From: Marasmius tenuissimus
Lineage: Eukaryota > Basidiomycota > Agaricomycetes > Agaricales > Marasmiaceae
Reading direction: 5' to 3'
NCBI GenBank assembly: GCA_029532415.1
Contig: JAQOTA010000027.1
Span: 496,001 to 560,000 of the forward strand
Length of the DNA: 64,000 bases
The notes beneath the pieces were generated by a model. That model ran no database searches, was not told where the DNA came from, and saw nothing but the letters and a program-made list of their open reading frames with translations. Positions 30,541-39,843 of this stretch are shown one piece after another. Position 1 is the stretch's first letter. Every line of letters starts with the position of its first letter. Made by a program: the position numbers and the translations under genes.

Positions 30541-32849
30541 CTGGGTGTTTCTTGTGGAACTCTTTTACCTTCCATGGTGCGTTCTTCAGATTCGGTGCTG
30601 GTTCCCATGTGCTTCGGTGGTCTCCCTTCCACTTGACTCTATACTCCAACCGGTGCCACCTGTACTGACTGTCAAGAATTTCGTCCACCTCATACTCTGG
30701 TTCGTCCTCGCCCTTGATCTCAATTGGCCCCGGGGGTTCTGGTAGCAGACTGTTAATCGGATTGCCCTTGTAGGGGTAGAGTTTGTTGGTGGAAGATGGT
30801 GTGGTGTCGTCCCAGCTCTCCTGGCAAATCCAACTGATAGTCCAAACCTCCCACTTCCTGTACTATCTCAAAGGGGCCCAGGCCCTGATCGCCCAATTTC
30901 TCACTCGATAGTTTCAGGTTGAAGTCGGATCCATCTAGCCAAACAAAGTCCCCAACCTTGAACTGGTGTGCCTTCTTCTTTCATTGCTTGTATCCCTCCT
31001 TCTGGTGTTGCTTTGTCAAGTGTAGGGCTGCCCCTGCATCCTGGCGTACTTCACGCAGAATGTTGATACGGTTTTCGACTTCTGGGATTCCCGATCGTTG
31101 TCCCACTGGGATATTGAAAAGGGGTAAGTACCCATATAGGCGTTTGAAGGGGGATAAATGGTGGGCTGAGTGCGTGCGGGAGTTGAGTACAAATTCTGCG
31201 AGTGGAAGATGTTCAGACCAGTCGTCTTGCCGGTAGTTTGTCAAGTGTAGGGCTGCCCCTGCATCCTGGCGTACTTCACGCAGAATGTTGATACGGTTTT
31301 CGACTTCTGGGATTCCCGATCGTTGTCCCACTGGGATATTGAAAAGGGGTAAGTACCCATATAGGCGTTTGAAGGGGGATAAATGGTGGGCTGAGTGCGT
31401 GCGGGAGTTGAGTACAAATTCTGCGAGTGGAAGATGTTCAGACCAGTCGTCTTGCCGGTAGTTCGTATACAGCCTCAGGTATTTCTCCACCTCCTGGTTT
31501 GCTCTTTCTGTCTGTCCATTGGCCTGGGGGTGGTATCCTGATGTGAAGCTACCCTTGATCCCTAGTCATTTTAGTAGTGCTCTGGTGAGCTTGGCGTTGA
31601 ACTGAGGGCCCCAATCTGACACAAAATGCAGGGGTAAGCCGTGAAGTCAGAATATCTCTCGGTAGTAGAGGTCCGTTATCCCTTCGGCAGTGATGTTAGT
31701 GGTGCAGGGGATGGTGTGGACCTGTTTCATGAATTGATCGGTGCAGACTAGGATTGCATCATAGCCGTGAGAATCTGGTAGTTGAGTGATCAGGTCAACT
31801 CCTACTTCCTCCCATGGGCCATTCAGTACTTCGAGGGGTTGCGTAACAGCACAGGGGTGTTGGTGTAGCTTTTTGCGTGCACAGGAATCGCATCCTTCCA
31901 CGTATTTCTCCACAAACAAACGCATGGTTGGCCACCAAAAGTGGGTGTCCACCAGATCCAGCATGCCATGGAGTCCAGGATGTCCTGCAGTTGGGTCATC
32001 ATGACACTGTCGCACTACCTCCCTTTGCAGCTCCTCATCTGGGAGTACATATACTTGCTCTCTGTGGTATACCAGTCCATTGTCCTCCTCCCACTCAGCC
32101 AGTCTGTTTACCAATCGCAATGGCCCATTCTTCTTCAACTGTTGGAGTCCTTCCAATACTTCCGCTTCTTTAACAGAGGCTTCCCTGATCTGATTTTCGA
32201 GTGGATTGACCAATGCTGTGGCTGCAATTTGTACAAAGACTTCTGGTCCAAGAACCCCTTGTTGGCGGTTGTCCTCGTTATCTGAGACCTGTTGTACTGT
32301 CATTCGAGAGAGGGGATCGGCTAGTGTGTTGGTTTTGCCAGGGCGATGACCAAGTTGGAAGTGAAAACGATAAAGTGCCCAGTGAGCCTGTCGGCGACTT
32401 AGGTTTTGAGCATTCTTCCAGAACTCCAAATTCGAATGGTTACTCAGGATCTCGAATAGCTGAGGTTGTCCTTCCAGAAAGTATCGCCAGTCCTTCAGGG
32501 CGTCAATGATTGCCAACATTTTCCGGTCCCATATCTCATAATTTCTCTCTGCTGGCTGCATGGATGCTGATCGGAATGCCACTGGGTGCCATAAGCCGTC
32601 TTCTGATTTCTGGGATAGTACTCCTCCTGTAGCAAATCCAGAGGCATCGACTTCGATGCGTGTTGGCCGGTCTGGGTCCCAAAGAGTTAAGATTGGAGCA
32701 GTGGTGAAGGCTGTTTGAAGTTCGTCAAAGGCTGCTTGTTGCTGAGTTCCCCAGTCGAAGAGGACATGCTTTTGTGTGAGGTCATTCAGTGGCCATGCTG
32801 TTTTCGCAAAATCCCTAATGAAGCATCGGCAGAAGTTGGCGAATCCCAA
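30541..32849 (-). pseudogene. Gypsy A2 pol 3' part: RNase H, integrase, chromodomain
   Basis: From 32849 downward: the end of RT (GFANFCRCFIRDF), RNase H (IEVDASGFATGG), integrase finger (HPGLHGMLDLV, CDSCARKK) and core start (GVDLITQLPDSHGYDAILV). This segment is uninterrupted and shows what A1 looked like before Copia B1. Stops occur between about 31560 and 31650. Then integrase continues (EKYLRLYTNYRQDDW) with a 225-bp tandem duplication, followed by the GPY/F region and a chromodomain (LEYRVKWKG, WEP region near 30590-30680). The frame is cut at 30541. Confidence 0.88.
31012..31461 (-). repeat. In-frame 225-bp tandem duplication in A2 integrase
   Basis: 31012-31236 and 31237-31461 are adjacent direct copies, essentially identical by eye. 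225 bases is exactly 75 codons, so the segment from NYRQDDWSEHLPLAEFVL to DAGAALHLT is doubled without shifting the frame. A1 has only one copy. Confidence 0.92.
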
Positions 32850-33519
32850 AAAGCCCCGGACATCACGCAGGTTTCAAGGAGTTGCTCATTCTCATACAGC
32901 TTTGACTTTAGCTGGGTCCATGCGTACTTGGCCTTTGCTGATCAGGAGTCCCAGGTACTCAATTTCCTGTTGTTCAAATTGGCATTTCTCTGGTTGTAAG
33001 TAGAGGTCGTGTTTCTGGAGTCATGACAAGACCTCCTTGACTAGGATCTGATGCTCCTCTCACGTGCTGGTGAAGATGAGAATGTCGTCCAGGTACACGG
33101 CAACCTTTCCTAGGGTGATGAGATCGGCAAATATAGAATTCATGAGGGATTAGAATGTAGCAGGTGAGTTAGTGAGTCCAAAGAACATTACTCTTGGTTC
33201 AAAAAGTCCCCTATTGGTTGCAAAGGCGGCTTCCATTCATCTCCTTCCTTAATACGTACGTTGTTGTATCCCCATCGTACATCAAACTTTGTGAAATACT
33301 TTGCACCTTGAAGTCAATTGACAATATCTGTGACTAGGGGGAGTGGGTAGCGGTTTTTGATAGTGTACTCGTTAAGTTTCCGATAGTCCTGCACAAATCT
33401 GAGTTTTCCTTCCTGCTTCTTCACAAAGAAAACAGGTGATGCAAGAGGTGATGTCGAGGGTGGGATGTAGCCTTTCTGTTGGCTCTCTTCCAGGAACTTG
33501 TCCAGTTCTTGTTGTTTGT
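32850..33519 (-). pseudogene. Gypsy A2 reverse transcriptase remnant
   Basis: On the minus strand it reads [40 protein letters not shown], a shifted palm and EYLGLLISKGQVRMDPAKV, close to A1 but with several stops at Arg positions (for example IVN*LQG against IVNRLQG) and at least one frameshift in the catalytic palm. It is non-functional. Confidence 0.85.
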
Positions 33520-33521
33520 TA

Positions 33522-34230
33522 CTGGGTTTTGCATAATTCCGTGAAAATGGGGAAAAAGTTTTTTGCCTTACGTGACCCGGTCCGGTGCTCCCAGCTGCAG
33601 CGGCAGGTGGGATTTTCTGAGAAGAAACTGGAGGGTAGTCAGTGGCGAGAGCAACACAGGGCGTATTGGCCTCGGGCTATGAACTCTTATGCTGAATGGG
33701 ATGATTAGCAACAATAATATTGAGACTTGTAAACATTTGGGACATTGTAGTAGATGATCATATGTGGGGGTGTCCATTTTCACTTCCCACTTCCCGGCTA
33801 CTTTGCAACTTCTGATTGATACGCTGCACTCCGCGGCTACTTTCCCTACCTGGTGATAGTCTATAGAAGCTGACCGTGACCACAGGGTTTGAGGTAATAA
33901 AGCAATGGTGTTATTCATCCTTCAGGAATCACTCACTGCATGAGGCTTGTAAGTTGTGTTTATCCATACGGTTACAGTAGTAGTGGTCACCTTCAAAGCC
34001 TCAGGTGGCCATGAGGCTTCAAATCTCATCAAATACCTCAACATTCTGTACTGATGACATTGAAGGAGAAGGCGTGTTGGGCATGCCAACGTGCTAGCTA
34101 CCTACTCACCGAGTTGATCATATACTGCGGGGCTTCAAAATGTCTCTGCTGCTGCAGCTGGAAGTACCGGACCGGGTCACGTAAGGCAAAAAACTTTTTT
34201 CCCATTTTCACGGAATTATGCAAAACCCAG
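33522..34230. mobile_element. MITE with long terminal inverted repeats and TA duplication
   Basis: 709 bp. Both ends begin CTGGGTTTTGCATAATTCCG and remain inverted copies for about 80 bases, through CCTTACGTGACCCGGTCCGG. TA flanks it (33520-33521 and 34231-34232), and removal restores the Gypsy sequence that A1 shows as GTTGAGTGAC (here GTTAAGTGAC). This fits a Tc1/mariner-type non-autonomous element. No transposase frame lies inside. Confidence 0.85.
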
Positions 34231-34232
34231 TA

Positions 34233-35166
34233 AGTGACATGGGGTAGACCTTCAATTTCATGGTCTGTGGTGATCCTGGTGTGAGTTCAATAGCATTATC
34301 CCATGGCTTGTGAGCTGGAAGTCGTTTGGATTCCTGCTCAGAAAAGACTTTAGTGTATTCCCGATATGATTCTGGTACCATCTCCTCAAATGACTGTTTT
34401 GGCTTTTCCTTGTTGGTTTCTTCGGCAATCTGTTGAGAGTATGTGTGCCCTGCTGCAACCCATACCTTGTCATGACAGTCCTCTAAAATTCCTTTTTTGA
34501 CTAAAGATCTGCGTGCGGCCCAGTTGGCCATGATATGATAAGGTGGTGTTGTATTTTCAGGCTCCACCGGGGGTGTTTCAATAATGGATGCATGGATGGT
34601 TTCAAAGGGGTCTTTGATAGATTCAAGGATAGTGTCGCTGAGTGGTGGTTTACCTGTTCCTGCCCATTTCTCTTCATCCTCCACTTCTTCTATCTCCACT
34701 CCTTGTTTTGGGACTGAAAGGTGTCCCCCTTTCCAGTTGATCTGAGGATTGGTCTTCTGAAGCCAGGGTAGTCCTAATATAACATGCTCTCCTCCTAGAT
34801 CCATAACCAAGAAGTCCGTCCACGTCTCAGTGTCCTCCACTACCAGACCTAGGTGAGCATAGCATGTGATACTTCCAGCCTGGTTTAGTGTTCCATCGAT
34901 GTTGTGAACTCGAATTGGGAAGTGGTGATGCAATTGGTTGCAACAAAGGATTTTCCAAGGAATGATGCGGTGGCCCCACTGTCGATCATGGCCGTTGTTT
35001 CAGTCTGGCGATGCTTTCCTTTCAGTGTGACTCGTATGCGGAAGTGAGGTGAGAGAGTGTCTATTTCACGAATGAAGGATATTGTACATGAGTGTATTGA
35101 GTCATACGAGGAGGAAGCATAGACTGAAGCTGGTGAGGGTGTCTTCGTCACAGCGAAGGCGGACAC
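34233..35166 (-). pseudogene. Gypsy A2 protease and Pol start, frameshifted
   Basis: It begins MSAFAVTKTPSPAS and has the protease Asp in AMIDSGATASFLG. A frame change occurs near 34900-34935 between FVATNCITT and FPIRVHNIDG. It then continues to EQESKRLPAHKP, where Arg (CGN) marks the A1 position now occupied by TGA. The MITE follows. Confidence 0.87.
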
Positions 35167-35171
35167 CCTAC

Positions 35172-36350
35172 TTAAAAATCCTTTTGCATGAGTTGTTGGA
35201 GAATAGTGTTCTGCTGGGCTAGGGCTTGTTGGAGGGCGGCGATTTGGGTGACAGCATCCATGTTGGGGGTGGAAGAAGGAGTGGCAGAGATTTGGGCAGT
35301 AGGGGTCATTGGCGTTGGTGAATACGAGGGTGCAGGTGTTGGTTCATCCGGAAAGAGAGTGAAAGGGGTGGCTGAAATCTGTTGGCGTCGTATTCCTCCT
35401 CTGGGTGCTCTCCCTAGGTACTTCTCCTGACAGACATTGGACCTGTGTCCAGGATGTGCGCAGTAGTTGCATTTATCCTGTCCGTGGTTCCCGTTAGCCT
35501 TGGTATGATCACTCGCCCTGCATCCATAACACTTCCCCCGCATTGCTTTCACAAAGTCCTCCCTAGTGCATCCATTTCCTGTGGGGATGTTGGAACAGTT
35601 CACCCTAATAGTAGTGCCAGTCGTTTCTACCTGTCTCTTGGCCGCTAATCCTTCCTCCTGCAAGGACCTCTCTGCTTTGCAAGCTTGTGTTTCCAGTTTG
35701 GTTAGATTGGCGGGTTCTCTTTGGGACAATTCCATCATCACCAGTAGTTGTTTAAGGTCCATGTTCAGACCCTTGTGGTATCGGATTTGAAGATCTGCGT
35801 CTGATAGTCCTGTCTTCATAGCAGCCTCCTTGAATTCCTGACTGTAGAGAGTTGCAGTCTTGTTCCCCTGTTTAAGGTTGGTAAGGATTTCAATGGCATC
35901 CACCTTTTCATTGGCTGCCCCAAACCGGACTTTGAAGGATTCCTCAAACTGGGCCAATCTCCCTCCGAAAGGGAATTGGTCTTCAGGGAGCTCTTTCAGG
36001 GCTACCTTGTTGGCCTGTATCAAGTAGTAGGCTGCCCAAGCTCCTGCCTTCCCCTCGCAGAAGGATAGAGTGGACTGAATCGTCTTCCGCTTGTCCAATT
36101 GACCCTTCTCTGTTGAGTGCTGGAAGACCTTCTCCTGTATAGCCCAGTTTATGAACATGGGTAGAAAGTGTGCCACATCCCAGGTTTCTCCCTTGAAGTT
36201 ACTGGGTTTGGCAATGATCTTCCCTACTTCTTTGTTGGACTGGAAGGCTTCCTTAATGGCATCTAGCTGTGCTTGAGTGTCTTTCTGGGATTTCACCATA
36301 GCCCTTAGGACTTTGTCCAGTGTGGCTTGGCTTGTGGTAGATGTAGACAT
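35172..36350 (-). CDS. gag: Gypsy A2 Gag (392 aa, open frame)
   Basis: This is an intact frame homologous along its whole length to A1 Gag (393 aa). It has the Gag fold with FLPMFINWAIQEKVF, the Cys knuckles (CYGCRASDH...C and CNYCAHPGHRSNVC) and a Gln-rich C-terminus. Many differences from A1 are Arg to His, Gln or Cys, or Ala to Thr or Val, as expected from CpG transitions. The open frame extends upstream of the ATG to about 36850, as in A1. It probably belongs to a dead element but could still give a protein. Confidence 0.85.
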   Translation of the reverse strand: MSTSTTSQATLDKVLRAMVKSQKDTQAQLDAIKEAFQSNKEVGKIIAKPSNFKGETWDVAHFLPMFINWAIQEKVFQHSTEKGQLDKRKTIQSTLSFCEGKAGAWAAYYLIQANKVALKELPEDQFPFGGRLAQFEESFKVRFGAANEKVDAIEILTNLKQGNKTATLYSQEFKEAAMKTGLSDADLQIRYHKGLNMDLKQLLVMMELSQREPANLTKLETQACKAERSLQEEGLAAKRQVETTGTTIRVNCSNIPTGNGCTREDFVKAMRGKCYGCRASDHTKANGNHGQDKCNYCAHPGHRSNVCQEKYLGRAPRGGIRRQQISATPFTLFPDEPTPAPSYSPTPMTPTAQISATPSSTPNMDAVTQIAALQQALAQQNTILQQLMQKDF

Positions 36351-36944
36351 GTTGGTGGTATTGGATTCAGAAGTGTGAGTGGATGTGGTAGACGTGGTAG
36401 GTGAAGGAGCTCTGTGTGCAGCGGCAGAAGACGGTCGGGTGTTGGTCAGGGTCTTGGCTATAGCAAAAGTAGCTTCTGAGGCAACAAATGCTGGAATTTC
36501 AGTACGGGCAGTCGGCGTATCAAGAGGACTGGGAGTGACGGGGTGGAAAGCGGTAGGTGGACTATCGGGTTTTTCTGATGGGCCTGCTACTGTGAGGCAT
36601 GCAAGTGAGGTTGCGAGTTCTGAAGTGGAGAGCGGTGGTGAGGGGGGTGTTGGTTCTTGTTCAGGGGTTGGTACACGGGGAGCAGGGATAGGATCAAGTA
36701 CTTCATCACCTTCAAAGGTAAAAGTTTCGGGAATGGAATTCTCTGGGGAAGCGTTCAGGCAAGGTTGGTTTTTACACTTGTACCAACTGGTCTGTTTGGG
36801 ATTTCTCTGATTCCAAAATAAGGAAGTCCTGGGGTCTACTCTGTGTGGTCGTTGATAACAGTCTCGTGCAGAAGCCGTTGTAAACTTACAAGGACAACCT
36901 TCCTTTCAGTGAGGCTGTCAGTGCAATAAAGGATCTTGACCTAA

Positions 36945-37429
36945 TGTCACGAAGTGCTGAGCGTCTATCAGAGACGCCAGAGGCAGAGAGCGGTGGTAGC
37001 AAGCTAGGAGAGGAGCAGCGGGCTCGACTCAGACAGAGATAAGGCAGAAAATGGTCCCAACGACAAGTTAGATCTATTGTAGATAAGGAAAGCAAAGGAG
37101 ACTGTACTACTCACCTGGTCCCAATGACAAGAGGTCAAGATGAGGGACCAGGTGAAGACTAACTAGCTTATATACCTATCCTACAGTCAGAGCTGGAGTC
37201 GGAGTGGCTACCTATGAGTCGTGTATGAGTAAGTATGAGTCAAGGATGAATAAGGAATGAGTCGGTATGAGATAATGGGATGGCTGCGCAATGTGGGTTA
37301 AGGCTGTGCAATGGTGGGTTAAGAAAGGTAATCGTGAGGAAGAAAGATGTATAGTAAGTGACTGTGAGAAAAGAACATGTGATAATCATGTGAGTCAATG
37401 GTGGAGGGAAAAGTGGCGACTTCATGACA
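36945..37429 (-). repeat. 5' LTR of Gypsy A2
   Basis: 485 bp, plus-strand borders TGTCACGAAG...CTTCATGACA. The self-primer pair is conserved: on the element strand ATCTTGACCT lies in the LTR and AGGTCAAGAT two bases inside the element. The bases beyond its outer end are ACAGG; no partner is available. Confidence 0.93.
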
Positions 37430-38973
37430 ACAGGCGTAGTTCATTGGTAACAATGGATACGATACATGCTAAACCTGAGAGATCATAGTACCCCACGGAA
37501 CCATCTACAGCAAGCGAGGTCGCTGGTGGCGTGATCAAAGCTACAAAGGCCACCATCATATTCATAATCAATAGAGAGCTATCAATGAACATACGATCAG
37601 CTTCAAAACCCACATCAGTGAGAGCAGGGGATACTCACGTTGATGGATCCATCACCGGTGATGCATCCTTCTTGGGGTTGTCCATAGGAATGAAAGAATA
37701 AGCGAGAACTTGTCATTGACCCTGATCCTGTGTCGTGCAATACCCTTCATCAGCTTCATCCCCACCCCTTGGTACCATCCTAAAATCGGCCTCTGTCCTC
37801 TCATGTTGCCCACCACAAGCCCGAACCATTGCATCAAACGCCGCCATACACACTCAATAAGGGTGTATGGCATACGTCTGTACCCTCTTGGAATGAAGGA
37901 GCCACCAAGCTTTGCTAAGATATATGTTGCAATGTTCACGATAGATCTTTCATTCATCACTACAATGTCTCATGCAAGCATAGGTAACGGGTGAAGACAA
38001 CGATGAGGCAGCAATCGTCATGAAAATGGTGAGATGGCGGACTCCTTCACTTGCTTGAGAGACGACACAAGCCTGGAGGTGGGTAATGGGACATACGAGG
38101 ATCATTGTCATTGCTGAAATCTCCATCCACATCCTTCCTTCTATTTGTGTCCACGTCCGATGAGCCTTCTGGTCATCATGAAGTATTCCCAAATCTGACA
38201 GAAGCGAGAACATTAGTGTTTGGGTTGTATGTGACAGTCACTGTTATTGCTGGTTGCTTTGGCACGTAGCACGCCGGGCCACCCAGCCACGCTTTTAATT
38301 ATTTCCCTCAACTCAGACGTAGTATTTGTTATTCATACATTTATATACGGTGTACCTAGTATTTCCAATTGATTCTTTCCGTCTTTTTCCCCCATCAAAT
38401 CCCCTCGCTTGTGAGGTCTCCTGCGCCCGGATCCCTCTAAACTCAACAGTCACAATGCAGTAGAAGTGACAGACGGAGGACACTGGTACAACATATACAG
38501 TGTTGTGGTCAACACTGATATCCCAATCTGGAGATCCCCTCTCTGGAGACTGGCCCTGCAGTATGGTTTTGTAGTGTGAAGACCCGATTTCTGAGTGCAG
38601 AGCAGATGTTTTTATCCTAGTCCCCATTCAAGTTGCGTTGAACAGTAAAGACAGTACAAGTGCCAATTTCAGGGCTCGGAATGTGGAGAGTGGAGACAAA
38701 AAGGATGGGCTTCGGCTCAAGTAAGACCATTCCACGTCGAGTAGGCAAAATAGAGGGGGCTGAAGACATAGATGCAGCTTCAAGGGGAGTTCTGGATCTA
38801 AGTTAAACATCTTGACCCGTGAAGGTCTGTTTCAACAATAGCTCGCCTTTTAAACCGACATGTAGCTCAAAGGGGCAAACTGTGAGCCTAGTTATCCATT
38901 CAGATAATTTGAGGGGGGTAGGGTGAGATTTGAAAACGATGGATTCAAGGAATATCGTTACAAGCCTTGCATA
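37430..38973. other. Region with no confident gene; decayed coding remnants on minus strand
   Basis: Minus-strand stretches at 37960-37652 and 37613-37422 read like coding sequence (VWRRLMQWFGLVVGNMRGQ; FIDSSLLIMNMMVAFVAL), with GTGAGT near 37638 as a possible splice donor, but no domain could be named. 38000-38973 shows no gene that I can support. The Gypsy A2 LTR cuts into the 37422 remnant. Confidence 0.3.
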
Positions 38974-39131
38974 TGATGAGCCAGCATGACGCCTAGCGCA
39001 GAGGACTACAACATGGCTACACTACTACTTACCAGAGAGGAGTTTACAGAGATAGAGGCAAGACATAGAAGCTCAAGCACACTGTAGATTCAAGTAGAGA
39101 ACTATAAGCTTATATACATGTAGAGACAATA
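38974..39131 (-). repeat. Truncated Copia C LTR fragment
   Basis: 158 bp matching the 3' half of the family C LTR in reverse: it starts TGATGAGCCAGCATGA and runs through the reverse of the TATA region (CTTATATACATG). Homology stops after GTAGAGACAATA. No second border or duplication was found. 39132-39356 contains nothing recognised. Confidence 0.82.
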
Positions 39132-39843
39132 CACTGTGGAGACCTGCCGTGCCTTGAGGAGGGTCCAGGAGAAAGGGGGCCTGGATGGGATGGGGTCAAT
39201 CCTATCACTAGTTCTGTGAATTACAAGAACATTAGAATTAGGAAGTCTTCTAAGTTGATAGACATCTGAGTCCTGACCTGCATTACGTTTAGTAACCCGA
39301 CGATAAGTCCTATCTGCACTAGTCTCTCAATTCCCTCAGGTTCAACTTCGGACCGTTCAGCTCACTCGGGATGCAGGTCCATAGGAAGGATATGGCACCC
39401 AATTTGGTTCATTAGGGTCCACACCCTTGTCAGAATCATCAGAAGATGGGGCCGTTCGAGGTAGAGGAGCAACAGTGCAAACGTTAGCCGGTAGGGGAGG
39501 GATCCTAACAGTGACTTTTGAGGAAGATGGTGCATCAACTGTGGGTGATTTGACTTTCGGAGGCCTGTGAGATTTCTGTTGTGTTCTAGGTCTGGTAGTC
39601 AATGGTCCTGCCTTACTACCATCAACTGAAGGACTCCGACAAGGTGGAAAGGTAGGTCCCAGGTGCCTCGACTTCCTAGGGGATTGGTGTGTCGGTTGAA
39701 TCTGACTTGGTTCACCGCCCTTTCCCCCAGAAGATGGTCCTGGTTTCGACTCATTCACCGCCTTCCTCGCTTGATGCAGCTTTTTTTCCGCCTGAGACTT
39801 CTTCTTCTCCTCAGAATATCTACCCGACAGGCGAACATACCGA

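Larger units (their letters stand above)
30541..37429 (-). mobile_element. Gypsy chromovirus A2, 3'-truncated and decayed
   Basis: This is a second copy of the A1 family in reverse orientation, with a 485-bp 5' LTR at 36945-37429, gag, and pol up to a point just after the chromodomain, where element R1 starts at 30540. It lacks the end of pol, the purine tract and the 3' LTR. It carries a TA-flanked MITE (33522-34230) and an in-frame tandem duplication (31012-31461). Multiple C-to-T type stops mark it as silenced and older than A1. Confidence 0.93.

Noticed and set aside
37422..37960. Possible cytochrome P450 C-terminal remnant
   Set aside because: A short FIDSSLLI-like stretch was suggestive, but no haem-binding Cys motif or other P450 box could be found.
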